Notes: generated by a model not told the origin, from the letters alone. A stretch of DNA of 10,412 bases from Akkermansia muciniphila (GCA_943324575.2 CALPMD020000018.1:1-10412), one strand, 5' to 3'. Numbered from the stretch's first letter, positions 1-6,700 are shown. Program-made: numbers and translations.

Positions 1-68
1 CCTTTGTGATTGCCTGCGATGATTTCGACTTGGTCACCTTTTTTGACGTGGGTCTTGATGCGGCTCAT
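1..68 (-). CDS. rplX: 50S ribosomal protein L24, N-terminal part (cut by window edge)
   Basis: Only the first 22 codons are inside the window; the gene continues past position 1. The peptide MSRIKTHVKKGDQVEIIAGN is the start of L24: a basic N-terminus leading into the KOW motif (KKGDQVEIIAGN). L24 is a large-subunit assembly initiator that binds the 5' domain of 23S rRNA. It follows rplN by 41 bp, the standard spc order (rplN-rplX-rplE). The ATG at 66-68 is the only sensible start, and no Shine-Dalgarno sequence precedes it. The identification rests on a short fragment plus position, which together are convincing. Confidence 0.93.
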   Translation of the reverse strand, partial: MSRIKTHVKKGDQVEIIAGNHK

Positions 69-109
69 GAAATTAGAGGGTAAATGGAGTGGATTGCGGA
101 AGCCCGGGT

Positions 110-475
110 TCAGAGAACCTCAGGTGCGAGAGAAACGATTTTCATGAACGCGCGCTCACGAAGTTCACGGGCCACAGGTCCGAAGATCCGGGTACCACGT
201 GGGTTGTTGTCCTTGTCGATGATCACAACAGCGTTGGAGTCGAAACGGAGGATCGAACCGTCAGCACGACGGATCGGGTAAGCGGTGCGAACGACAACCG
301 CCTTAACGACACTGCCCTTTTTGACAGCAGCGGTAGGGATGGAATCGCGAATGTGGCAGGTGATCACATCACCAATAGAGGCGGTGCGGCTGCGCTTGCC
401 GAGCACGCCGATCATTTTTGCGCTGCGGGCGCCGGTATTATCGGCGACGGTCAGCATGGTTTCCATCTGGATCAT
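110..475 (-). CDS. rplN: 50S ribosomal protein L14
   Basis: L14 binds 23S rRNA at the subunit interface, contacts L19 and forms bridges to 16S rRNA. The 121-residue product matches the usual 122. It opens with [20 protein letters not shown], the classic L14 N-terminus, and has the conserved central stretch around residues 36-62 ([20 protein letters not shown]). It is the first gene of the conventional spc cluster, 60 bp after rpsQ, so it appears to be transcribed through from the S10 cluster. The upstream bases are pyrimidine-rich with no Shine-Dalgarno motif; the start is fixed by homology. Nothing is truncated or unusual. Confidence 0.98.
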   Translation of the reverse strand: MIQMETMLTVADNTGARSAKMIGVLGKRSRTASIGDVITCHIRDSIPTAAVKKGSVVKAVVVRTAYPIRRADGSILRFDSNAVVIIDKDNNPRGTRIFGPVARELRERAFMKIVSLAPEVL

Positions 476-515
476 GACAGTAAAATAGGGACTGGTGAGA
501 AAAGTTGAATCAAAC

Positions 516-528
516 CCGGAGAATCCGG
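516..528 (-). other. Small hairpin in the rpsQ-rplN gap
   Basis: A perfect 5-bp inverted repeat, CCGGA-TTC-TCCGG on the minus strand, sits just after the rpsQ stop in one of the two longest gaps of the cluster (60 bp). In E. coli this junction separates the S10 and spc operons. No U-tract follows immediately, so an intrinsic terminator is unlikely. It could be an RNA processing or stabilising element. The sequence is seen directly; the function is unknown. Confidence 0.35.
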
Positions 529-535
529 AATATGC

Positions 536-805
536 TTAGTGAGAAATGACTTCGGCGAGCGACCAGCACTTCAGCTTCGAAAGAGGACGGGTTTCGACGA
601 TGCGAACCCGGTCACCGATCTGGCCTTGGTTGGACTCGTCGTGCACGTAGTACTTCTTCGAGCGTTTGACGATTTTGTTGAACTTAGGGTGCGGAACACG
701 GGCGACGTGTTCGACGACGAGGGTCTTGTCCATTTTATTGGAAATGACCACGCCAACGCGGGTTTTACGGAGGTGGATCTGTGCGTCCTGTGGAGTCTCG
801 CTCAT
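536..805 (-). CDS. rpsQ: 30S ribosomal protein S17
   Basis: S17 is a primary 16S rRNA-binding protein that helps fold the 5' domain of the small subunit. The 89-residue product has the OB-fold core, with [16 protein letters not shown] at about 18-33 and the family signature [16 protein letters not shown] at about 64-79. It starts [18 protein letters not shown], a slightly extended polar N-terminus. It follows rpmC by 33 bp in the standard rplP-rpmC-rpsQ order. The bases before the ATG (CTTATTCCTACC) contain no Shine-Dalgarno site. Confidence 0.98.
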   Translation of the reverse strand: MSETPQDAQIHLRKTRVGVVISNKMDKTLVVEHVARVPHPKFNKIVKRSKKYYVHDESNQGQIGDRVRIVETRPLSKLKCWSLAEVISH

Positions 806-838
806 GGTAGGAATAAGGTGCGGCGTTGGGAACTAGGA

Positions 839-1039
839 TTAAGCGCTCTTCAGGGCCGTGATGGCCGTGCAGATGCGAGCGGCTTCGCGACGCACCTGAC
901 GGATGCGAGCAGGATTTTCCAAGGCACCCGTGGCGCGTTGGATACGGAGATTAAGAGCTTCGTGCTTCAGATCGCGAAGGCGAACTTGGAGTTCAGCTTC
1001 GGTCAGTTTGGCAGTGTCTTTGGCTTTAGTGGTGGCCAT
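839..1039 (-). CDS. rpmC: 50S ribosomal protein L29
   Basis: L29 is a small helical-hairpin protein near the polypeptide exit tunnel, beside L23, where it contributes to the docking site for SRP and trigger factor. The product has 66 residues, normal for the family. It has a basic N-terminus (MATTKAKDTAKLTEAEL), the conserved central segment ELQVRLRDLKHEALNLRIQR and a second helix with NPARIRQVRREAARI. It lies 28 bp after rplP and 33 bp before rpsQ. No Shine-Dalgarno motif precedes the ATG. The family is short and variable, so operon position supports the call. Confidence 0.96.
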   Translation of the reverse strand: MATTKAKDTAKLTEAELQVRLRDLKHEALNLRIQRATGALENPARIRQVRREAARICTAITALKSA

Positions 1040-1067
1040 GGTTCAGACGGATATTGGATTAGATGGA

Positions 1068-1487
1068 TCAGGCGTGCGGATTGCGGACGACAAGGCGGGT
1101 GCGGATGCCGAGTTTGTAGGAAGCGAGACGCATGGCCTCCTTCGCTGCGGATTCTGGCACACCGCCGATTTCGAAGAGCACGTTGCCCGGGCGGATCACA
1201 GCGACCCAACCTTCGACAGCGCCTTTACCTTTACCCATCCGTGTTTCAGGAGGACGCGAGGTGATCGACTTGTGTGGGAAAATCCGAATCCAGACTTTTC
1301 CTTTACGCTTCAGAGAGCGGTTAATAGCGATCCGGCAAGCTTCGATCTGGCGGTTGGTCATCCATCCGCGGTCGAGGGTTTGCAGACCGAAGTCACCGAA
1401 GGCGACAGTGGTTCCGCGCTGGGCATTACCAGAGCGGCTTCCGCGCTGGGTCTTGCGGAACTTGGTTCGTTTGGGCATCAAAGGCAT
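1068..1487 (-). CDS. rplP: 50S ribosomal protein L16
   Basis: L16 binds 23S rRNA near the A site and is needed for tRNA accommodation and late 50S assembly. The 139-residue product shows the canonical N-terminus [20 protein letters not shown] and the conserved [19 protein letters not shown] at 83-101. Arg83 corresponds to E. coli Arg81, the residue hydroxylated by RoxA/YcfD there. Two start codons are possible, Met1 and Met4. A strong AGGAGG at 1496-1501 lies 8 nt before Met1 and 17 nt before Met4, which favours Met1. This is the only clear, full Shine-Dalgarno site in the cluster. Gaps are 51 bp from rpsC and 28 bp to rpmC. Confidence 0.98.
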   Translation of the reverse strand: MPLMPKRTKFRKTQRGSRSGNAQRGTTVAFGDFGLQTLDRGWMTNRQIEACRIAINRSLKRKGKVWIRIFPHKSITSRPPETRMGKGKGAVEGWVAVIRPGNVLFEIGGVPESAAKEAMRLASYKLGIRTRLVVRNPHA

Positions 1488-1494
1488 AACTCGG

Positions 1495-1502
1495 TCCTCC
1501 TA
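1495..1502 (-). promoter_or_regulatory. Strong Shine-Dalgarno site of rplP
   Basis: The minus strand reads TAGGAGGA 8 nt before the rplP ATG. It is a full match to the anti-Shine-Dalgarno core and stands out because almost every other gene here has no such motif. It decides the L16 start in favour of MPLMPKRTK over the downstream methionine. Confidence 0.85.
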
Positions 1503-1538
1503 GAAAAGTATTGGTTGGAAAGTTGTAAAATTGAGAGA

Positions 1539-2270
1539 TTAGTTGCGATTGTTCGGGCGACGGTCGCCTCCACGATCTCCACCCCGATCACCGCCACGGC
1601 GGTCTGGGCGGTCACCACGGCCTTGTGGCTGTTTGCCAGTGCCGTCGTCTTCCTTCTTGTTGACCCAGCACTTCACGCCAATGATGCCGTAAAGGGTGCG
1701 GGCTTCGGCGAAGCCGTAGTCGAGAGGAACACGCAACGTTTGAAGAGGCACTTTGCCTTCGCGGTAGCCTTCAGCACGGGCGATGTCTGCACCACCGAGG
1801 CGGCCAGCGCAACGGAGACGAATGCCTTCAGCACCGAATTCCATGGCCGTTTGAAGAGCACGCTTCATGGCGCGGCGGAAACTGATACGACGCTCAAGTT
1901 GAACGGCGATCTGTTCTGCGACCAGTTGTGCATCGAGCTCAGGCTTGCGAATTTCGACGATGTCGATTTTCACTTGAGCGCCTTTGCAGAGACCGGTGAG
2001 GTCCTTGGTCATCACTTCGATTTCCTTGCCTTGGCGACCAATGATCAAACCAGGACGGGAAGTGTGAAGTGTCACTCGAACACTGTTCCAGGCACGCTCG
2101 ATGACCACACGGGCCAAACCAGCATTCTGGAGCTTATTCTTGAGATAGCCACGGATCGCGAGATCTTCGTGGAGCTTATCGGTGTAGTCTTTGCCTTTGG
2201 CATACCACTTCGAGCGCCAGTCTTTATTGACGGCGAGACGGAAGGCGATCGGATTTACTTTTTGACCCAT
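1539..2270 (-). CDS. rpsC: 30S ribosomal protein S3 with a Gly-Asp-Arg repeat tail
   Basis: S3 sits at the mRNA entry channel with S4 and S5 and contributes to mRNA unwinding. The 243-residue product begins MGQKVNPIAFRLAVNKDWRS and has a KH type II domain with the GRQG loop at residues 78-81 (RPGLIIGRQGKEIE). The C-terminal S3 domain (about 120-205) ends with YGIIGVKCWVNKKED. After that comes a tail of about 35 residues rich in Gly, Arg and Asp, with GGDR repeats at about 226-237. The core is of normal length; the tail lies beyond the conserved fold. It follows rplV by 33 bp, and no Shine-Dalgarno motif precedes the ATG. Confidence 0.98.
   Translation of the reverse strand: MGQKVNPIAFRLAVNKDWRSKWYAKGKDYTDKLHEDLAIRGYLKNKLQNAGLARVVIERAWNSVRVTLHTSRPGLIIGRQGKEIEVMTKDLTGLCKGAQVKIDIVEIRKPELDAQLVAEQIAVQLERRISFRRAMKRALQTAMEFGAEGIRLRCAGRLGGADIARAEGYREGKVPLQTLRVPLDYGFAEARTLYGIIGVKCWVNKKEDDGTGKQPQGRGDRPDRRGGDRGGDRGGDRRPNNRN
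1560..1598 (-). repeat. Three 12-bp in-frame repeats encoding Gly-Gly-Asp-Arg in rpsC
   Basis: Near the end of rpsC the DNA carries three successive 12-bp units of the form GGN GGN GAY CGN, encoding GGDR GGDR GGDR. The units differ at third codon positions, so the repetition is stronger in the protein than in the DNA. Such units can expand or contract, so tail length may vary between relatives. Confidence 0.75.
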
Positions 2271-2303
2271 GTTCGGTGAGGGATGAGATTAAGAGAGTGG
2301 ATT

Positions 2304-2729
2304 TCAGGCTTGTTCTTCAACCGCTGCAGTAGCGGCTGGAGTTTCTTCGACTTGTGGGGCGGCGGCCTTGCGAGCTGCCTTCTTTTTCTTCTCAGGGGCG
2401 GAGCCGACGAGAGTGATGGAGATGTGACTGGTGCGCTTAAGGATTGGACCCGCAGAACCCTTGGCACGCGGCTTGAAGCGGCGGAGCGTTGGACCTGCGC
2501 CAATGACGGCTTCCTTGATCACGAGCGAACCGGCATCAAGTGAGAAATTGTTTTCTGCATCCGCGATGGCGGTTTTGAGCGTCTTACCAATCAGCTGTGC
2601 GGCTTTCTTGGGAGTGAAGGTCAAAATGTCAAGGGCGCTCGATACGGCGAGACCTTGAATTTCACGGGCGACGTCACGCGCTTTTTTGGGCGAGAGACGA
2701 ACGAATTTTGTGGTGCTTTTGACTTCCAT
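2304..2729 (-). CDS. rplV: 50S ribosomal protein L22 with a Lys/Ala/Glu tail
   Basis: L22 contacts all 23S rRNA domains, and its long beta-hairpin lines the exit tunnel at the constriction. The 141-residue product has the standard L22 fold at residues 1-110: VRLSPKKARDVAREIQG at 10-26 and the tunnel hairpin at about 79-103 (GPTLRRFKPRAKGSAGPILK). Most bacterial L22 proteins end near residue 110. Here about 30 more residues follow, a lysine block (EKKKKAARKAAA) and then an acidic, alanine-rich end. The gene comes 20 bp after the unknown secreted-protein gene rather than directly after rpsS. No Shine-Dalgarno motif precedes the ATG. Confidence 0.98.
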   Translation of the reverse strand: MEVKSTTKFVRLSPKKARDVAREIQGLAVSSALDILTFTPKKAAQLIGKTLKTAIADAENNFSLDAGSLVIKEAVIGAGPTLRRFKPRAKGSAGPILKRTSHISITLVGSAPEKKKKAARKAAAPQVEETPAATAAVEEQA

Positions 2730-2749
2730 GGGTCGTCGGACGTGATTGT

Positions 2750-3475
2750 TTACTGCGCTGAGGCTTGTGTTTCGAGAACGGCGAGATCGCCGAGGCGTGG
2801 AGATTCGGTGACCTTGCCGAGGGATTCGACAAAGGCACCGCTGACGCCCTTGCGGACGTCTGCGAGAATTGCATTACCGTAGGGCTGTTGCCCGCGGGTG
2901 AGTTGAAAGGTCATACCAATTTTAGCACCTTGGCTTTCGCCTAAGTTCAAAACCAACATGCCACTTTCTTGATCGAGACTGACAATCCGTGCCTGCTGCA
3001 ATGAGCCGGAACGAATATCGGGGAGGGGCTTCTGGCGCAGTCCGAGGACAGCGTCAAGCTCTCTTAGTGAAGTTTCCACACGAAGTCTGGCGTCCGGGTC
3101 GGAAACCACCGCGAGGCGGAGGTAATCGTTGACCGCCGCAGCAAGCTTGGTGACCGAACTTTCCAGTTCGGTGGTGCGCTCGCTTGCAAGTTGCAAGTCC
3201 GCAGCAGCCTGGATCAGGCGGTCGTCTCCCCCATCAAGCAGATTCTTGCCGAGTGCTTCGAGGCGTTGGCGAACCTGAGCGAGTTGCTCGGAGGCTTGCT
3301 TCTCGCCGCGATTGGCCTCGATAAGGCTATGCTGGAGGGTTTGATTCTGCCCTTGGAGATCGTTGATGACCTCCTGGAACTCCGCCGCGCTCGGGGCCTG
3401 GCCCATACACACCCCGGCAATGGCCAACGACCCGAAGGAAGCGGCAAGTGCTTTGAGATGATATGAGTAAGCCAT
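2750..3475 (-). CDS. Unknown predicted secreted coiled-coil protein inside the S10 cluster
   Basis: I do not recognise this gene as a ribosomal protein. The 241-residue product starts with a likely signal peptide: a short n-region with Lys8, a hydrophobic stretch at about 9-24, and a possible cleavage after Ala27 (MGQA/PS). Cys23 is not in a good lipobox (AGVC), so a lipoprotein is less likely. Residues about 32-145 are Gln/Glu/Leu-rich with heptad-like spacing, interrupted by a GG turn near 82-83, and suggest a coiled coil. Residues about 156-237 look beta-rich (ARIVSLDQESGMLVLNLGES, then KIGMTFQLTR, later RLGDLAVLE). This loosely resembles small barrel domains such as the FlgT C-terminal or MreC type, which is inference only. 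It lies 27 bp after rpsS and 20 bp before rplV and lacks a Shine-Dalgarno motif. It uses GGG glycine codons several times in its first 80 codons, unlike the GGC-preferring rpsS. It probably acts in the periplasm or envelope and is co-transcribed with ribosomal genes. Confidence 0.88.
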   Translation of the reverse strand: MAYSYHLKALAASFGSLAIAGVCMGQAPSAAEFQEVINDLQGQNQTLQHSLIEANRGEKQASEQLAQVRQRLEALGKNLLDGGDDRLIQAAADLQLASERTTELESSVTKLAAAVNDYLRLAVVSDPDARLRVETSLRELDAVLGLRQKPLPDIRSGSLQQARIVSLDQESGMLVLNLGESQGAKIGMTFQLTRGQQPYGNAILADVRKGVSGAFVESLGKVTESPRLGDLAVLETQASAQ

Positions 3476-3502
3476 GAGCGTGAAGGAGTCGAAAGGAACA
3501 AA

Positions 3503-3775
3503 TTATTTCTTACCGATACCGCCGTGTGTCTTGAACAAACGGGTCGGGGAAAATTCGCCAAGTTTGTGGCCCACCATGTTTTCGGTCACGTAAACGGGAA
3601 CGAAGGTCTTGCCGTTGTGGACGGCGAAGTTATGGCTGACAAAGTCTGGCGTGATCATCGACTTGCGGCTCCATGTTTTGATGGGCTTGCGGTCGGATCC
3701 GGCTTCGGCGACTGCGTCAATCTTAGCAAGGAGCTTTTGATCGACGAACGGGCCTTTCTTGAGAGAGCGTGGCAT
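3503..3775 (-). CDS. rpsS: 30S ribosomal protein S19
   Basis: S19 lies in the 30S head, pairs with S13 and contacts the A-site finger of 23S rRNA. The 90-residue product is close to the usual 92. It has the canonical start [20 protein letters not shown], the central [17 protein letters not shown], and the signature around [20 protein letters not shown] followed by [13 protein letters not shown]. It follows rplB by 31 bp. The next gene is not rplV but the unknown coiled-coil gene, which lies in the same reading frame nine codons after the TAA. No Shine-Dalgarno motif precedes the ATG. Confidence 0.98.
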   Translation of the reverse strand: MPRSLKKGPFVDQKLLAKIDAVAEAGSDRKPIKTWSRKSMITPDFVSHNFAVHNGKTFVPVYVTENMVGHKLGEFSPTRLFKTHGGIGKK

Positions 3776-3806
3776 GAGATCGGTTAGTTAGATTGCTAAA
3801 AGTGAA

Positions 3807-4649
3807 TTACTTCTTCTTCTTGTGGCGGGACTCGACAATGAAGACACTGGTGGTCTTGCGCTTGTTGCGAGTCTTCTGACCCTTGGCGTGGCCCCATGGA
3901 CTGGTAAGGTGCTGACGACCACCACCGGACTTCGACTTGCCTTCGCCACCACCGTTCGGGTGGTCAACTGGGTTCATCGTCATACCGCGGACGGTTGGGC
4001 GAACGCCCTGCCAGCGTGTGCGGCCGGCTTTGCCCGAAGTTTCGTTCATGTGGTCACGGTTACCGACTTGGCCGATCGTGCAGAAGCAGCGATCATTGAA
4101 GCGACGGATTTCACCGGAAGGCATTTTCACCAGCGCCCAGCCGCCATCGCGGTTGGAGAGCACAGCGAGCTGGCCAGCAGCACGAGCGACTTTGCCGCCG
4201 TTGCCTGGGATCAGCTCGATGTTGTGAATCGAGGTGCCGAGTGGCACAGCGCTGAGTGGCATCGCGTTGCCCGTTTTCGGAGCGACGTTGGCACCCGCAA
4301 CCACGGTCGTGCCGACTTCGAGGCCGAGCGGAGCGAGGATGTAGGACTTTTGGCCGTCCTCATACTGGATGAGGGCGATGCGGCAAGTGCGGTTTGGATC
4401 GTACTCGATGCCGACAACCGTTGCAGGTGCATCGTGTTTACCACGACGGAAGTCGATCAGGCGATAGTGACGCTTGTGACCACCACCGATGTGACGGCAA
4501 GTGATACGACCAGTGTTGTTACGACCACCACTGCGCTTCAGGGGTGTGAGGAGACTCTTCTCGGGCTTGCTCTTCGTCACTTCCTCGAAAGAAGGAAGAT
4601 TCTTGTAGCGTGCGGATGGAGTGATTGGTTTGAAATTTTTCAGGGGCAT
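3807..4649 (-). CDS. rplB: 50S ribosomal protein L2
   Basis: L2 binds 23S rRNA domain IV and is needed for subunit association and peptidyl transferase assembly. The 280-residue product carries [20 protein letters not shown] at 40-59, the RNA-binding core [21 protein letters not shown] near 110-130, and [20 protein letters not shown] at about 212-231. His230 matches the functionally important E. coli His229 (numbered without Met). The following HPH of E. coli is HPN here (Asn232). The C-terminus is very basic (SRHKKKK). Gaps are 47 bp from rplW and 31 bp to rpsS; no Shine-Dalgarno motif precedes the ATG. Confidence 0.98.
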   Translation of the reverse strand: MPLKNFKPITPSARYKNLPSFEEVTKSKPEKSLLTPLKRSGGRNNTGRITCRHIGGGHKRHYRLIDFRRGKHDAPATVVGIEYDPNRTCRIALIQYEDGQKSYILAPLGLEVGTTVVAGANVAPKTGNAMPLSAVPLGTSIHNIELIPGNGGKVARAAGQLAVLSNRDGGWALVKMPSGEIRRFNDRCFCTIGQVGNRDHMNETSGKAGRTRWQGVRPTVRGMTMNPVDHPNGGGEGKSKSGGGRQHLTSPWGHAKGQKTRNKRKTTSVFIVESRHKKKK

Positions 4650-4696
4650 GACTCGCGGAACGGTAATTGTTACGTGTTGAGCAGCGGGTAAATCGC

Positions 4697-4981
4697 TTAG
4701 ACGAGGTCGAGCGATTCGCCTTCTTTCAGACGGACGATGGCTTTTTTCCAGTGGTTTGTGCGACCGGCATCGGCGCGACGTTGGCGGCGGAGTTTTCCGT
4801 CGTAGTTGGCTGTGCGAACGGCCAGAACGGTTTTTCCGAAGAGTTGCTCAACGGCTTGTTTGATTTCAAGCTTGTTGGCCTTGCGGTCCACTTCGAGGGT
4901 GACCTCGTTGTTGGTCTCTTGGAGAAGAGTCGCCTTCTCGCTGAGTCGGACGTTTTTAATGACCTGGTAAATGTCTTTCAT
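4697..4981 (-). CDS. rplW: 50S ribosomal protein L23
   Basis: L23 sits at the tunnel exit and is the docking site for trigger factor and SRP. The product has 94 residues, typical of bacterial L23. It shows the N-terminal [19 protein letters not shown], the conserved [20 protein letters not shown] at about 31-50, and [16 protein letters not shown]. It lies 23 bp after rplD and 47 bp before rplB, the standard order. The start is the first ATG; no Shine-Dalgarno motif is present. Confidence 0.97.
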   Translation of the reverse strand: MKDIYQVIKNVRLSEKATLLQETNNEVTLEVDRKANKLEIKQAVEQLFGKTVLAVRTANYDGKLRRQRRADAGRTNHWKKAIVRLKEGESLDLV

Positions 4982-5004
4982 GATCTCGGTAATTGGTCCG
5001 GGGT

Positions 5005-5613
5005 TCAGGCAGTGCGAGCTGCAAGCGTTTGAACGGCGTCACCCACGAGGATGACGGTGTTTGCGAGGAGGAGTTGCTCGACGTTGAGGTCGATCGCGTT
5101 GACCAACCAAGCCCATGCCACGTTGCGGCCAGCGAGGTAGGTGTTGTCGTCGAACGAATTGGCAACGATGAGAATCTTGCCCGGTTGGGCGAGGGTATCC
5201 AGAGCCGCGATGAACGACTTGGTCTTGCCGTCGGCGATCGAAAAGGTGTCAACCGTCTTGATCTTCTCAGCAGTGATGAGGTCACCCAAGGTGCGGCGCA
5301 AGGCGAGCTTACGGACGGTCTTAGGAACCTTCTTGGAGTAATCCCGTGGGCGAGGACCGAAGACAACACCACCACCGACGAAGATCGGGGCGCGCTTGTC
5401 ACCGTGACGTGCGCCACCGGTTCCCTTTTGCTTGTAGATTTTGCGGTTGCTACCGGAAACCTCGCCACGAGTTTTGGTACAGGCGGAGCCGGTGCGGCGG
5501 TTGGCGCGATAGGCGACCACGAGATCGTGGACGGCTTGGCGACCTTTCTCAGCACCCACCAAAATAAGGTTGGCTGCTTGAGCGTGTTCTGCGGTGAAAG
5601 TCTGTGCGGACAT
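5005..5613 (-). CDS. rplD: 50S ribosomal protein L4
   Basis: L4 is an early 50S assembly protein whose extended loop reaches the tunnel constriction opposite L22. The 202-residue product has that loop at about 41-92: TGSACTKTRGEVSGSNRKIY, KQKGTGGARHG and GGGVVFGPRPRDYSKK. The globular Rossmann-like part follows, with ILIVANSFDDNTYLAGRN. The N-terminus before VVAYRANRR resembles remembered Verrucomicrobia-type L4 proteins more than the E. coli form. In E. coli, L4 represses its operon through the S10 leader; here only 48 bp separate fusA from rpsJ, so no comparable leader is visible. No Shine-Dalgarno motif precedes the ATG. Confidence 0.97.
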   Translation of the reverse strand: MSAQTFTAEHAQAANLILVGAEKGRQAVHDLVVAYRANRRTGSACTKTRGEVSGSNRKIYKQKGTGGARHGDKRAPIFVGGGVVFGPRPRDYSKKVPKTVRKLALRRTLGDLITAEKIKTVDTFSIADGKTKSFIAALDTLAQPGKILIVANSFDDNTYLAGRNVAWAWLVNAIDLNVEQLLLANTVILVGDAVQTLAARTA

Positions 5614-5650
5614 GACTGGGAATCTTGAGAGGTTTCAGAATGCCACCCGA

Positions 5651-6286
5651 TTAGGCGGACTTTTTCTTGGCTGGGCGGACAGTCACGTAGTGACCGTTGG
5701 AACCGGGAACTGCACCAGAAACGAGGATCACACCATCTTCTGGACGGACGGCGACGATCTTGAGGTTCTGAACAGTGCTGCGGGTGGTGCCCATGTGACC
5801 GGGCATCTTTTGGTTCTTCCAAACGCGACCTGGGGTCGAGCGGCAACCAATGGCTCCCGTCCGGCGGTGCATCATGGAGCCGTGGGTCATCTTCAGACCG
5901 CCGAATCCGTGGCGCTTGACCGCACCTTGGAAACCGCGACCCTTGGATTCGCCGATCACGTCGACCCATTGGCCTTCCGTGAACGTTTCGAGACCTGGAT
6001 GAACGGTTGGAACTTCAGCGCCGTTTGCGAGGCGGAATTCTTGGATGAAACGCTTTGGCGTCGATCCGGCCTTCTTGAAGATGCCGAGAGCGGGCTTGGT
6101 AACGCGTTGCTCCTTTTGATCGCCGTAACCGACCTGCACGGCGGTGTAACCGTCGGTTTCAGGGGTCTTGACTTGGAGTACGGTGTTACCGGAAACATCG
6201 ATGACGGTGACAGGGATCATGATGCCGGCCTGTTGGTCGAACAGGCGGGTCATACCGATTTTTTTGCCGAGGAGGCCGAGTGACAT
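5651..6286 (-). CDS. rplC: 50S ribosomal protein L3
   Basis: L3 starts 50S assembly with L24 and reaches toward the peptidyl transferase centre. The 211-residue product begins MSLGLLGKKIGMTRLFDQQA, matching the family. Its central extension includes KGRGFQGAVKRHGFGG at 115-130 and TGAIGCRSTPGRVWKNQKMP at 143-162. The glutamine that PrmB methylates in E. coli (Gln150 in GQNQTPG) is Ser150 here, so that modification should not occur. The C-terminus is basic (RPAKKKSA). Gaps are 57 bp from rpsJ and 37 bp to rplD. No Shine-Dalgarno motif precedes the ATG. Confidence 0.98.
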   Translation of the reverse strand: MSLGLLGKKIGMTRLFDQQAGIMIPVTVIDVSGNTVLQVKTPETDGYTAVQVGYGDQKEQRVTKPALGIFKKAGSTPKRFIQEFRLANGAEVPTVHPGLETFTEGQWVDVIGESKGRGFQGAVKRHGFGGLKMTHGSMMHRRTGAIGCRSTPGRVWKNQKMPGHMGTTRSTVQNLKIVAVRPEDGVILVSGAVPGSNGHYVTVRPAKKKSA

Positions 6287-6343
6287 GGCTTAGAAAAGTT
6301 GAGAGTTGAGAATTTGAAACGTGAAATGCGGAACGGGCCGAAC

Positions 6344-6652
6344 TCAGATACGGATGGTGATGTCAACACCTGCGGGGAGGTTGAGCTTCTTCAGCTCATC
6401 CACGGTGCGTGCGGTTGGATCGACGATGTCGAGGAGGCGCTTGTGGGTCCGGATTTCGAACTGCTCCATCGACTTCTTGTTGACGTGAACCGAACGGTTA
6501 ACCGTGAACTTCTCGATGCGAGTTGGAAGTGGAATCGGGCCAGCAACGCGGGCGCCGGTGCGCTTCGCGGTTTCCACGATTTCTTGGGCGGAGCGGTCGA
6601 TCGCGCGGTGATCGAAGGCGCGCAGACGGATGCGAATTTTCTGATTTTCCAT
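6344..6652 (-). CDS. rpsJ: 30S ribosomal protein S10 / NusE
   Basis: S10 is a 30S head protein and, as NusE, binds NusB and NusG in transcription antitermination. The 102-residue product matches the usual length. It has [20 protein letters not shown] near the N-terminus, the extended loop with [17 protein letters not shown] at about 39-55, [20 protein letters not shown], and the typical end [11 protein letters not shown]. It directly follows fusA by 48 bp, with no tuf gene between them. The bases before the ATG include AACCTCCACT, the opposite of a Shine-Dalgarno sequence. Confidence 0.98.
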   Translation of the reverse strand: MENQKIRIRLRAFDHRAIDRSAQEIVETAKRTGARVAGPIPLPTRIEKFTVNRSVHVNKKSMEQFEIRTHKRLLDIVDPTARTVDELKKLNLPAGVDITIRI

Positions 6653-6700
6653 AGTGGAGGTTGTTTGACGGTTTACGTGGTGGGTCTACAGGGCGAGTAA

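Noticed and set aside
903..2279. Open plus-strand frame of 458 codons
   Set aside because: It runs antisense across rpmC, rplP and rpsC, all unmistakable ribosomal genes. The product has no recognisable domain; such frames arise from codon bias on the opposite strand.
2750..3475. Inserted gene as a lipoprotein or as a mobile element
   Set aside because: The sequence before Cys23 (AGV) is a poor lipobox, and I see no inverted repeats, target duplications or transposase-like residues at the gene borders.
3822..4691. Open plus-strand frame of 289 codons
   Set aside because: It mirrors rplB on the opposite strand; its Thr/Val-rich sequence follows from the complement of L2 codons.
4956..5969. 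Minus-strand frame of 337 codons overlapping rplC and rplD
   Set aside because: Out-of-frame reading of two intact ribosomal genes, rich in Ser/Arg/Pro with no conserved motif.
6653..6700. Hidden tuf remnant or S10 leader between fusA and rpsJ
   Set aside because: The gap is 48 bp with no EF-Tu-like codons and no strong hairpin; too short for either.
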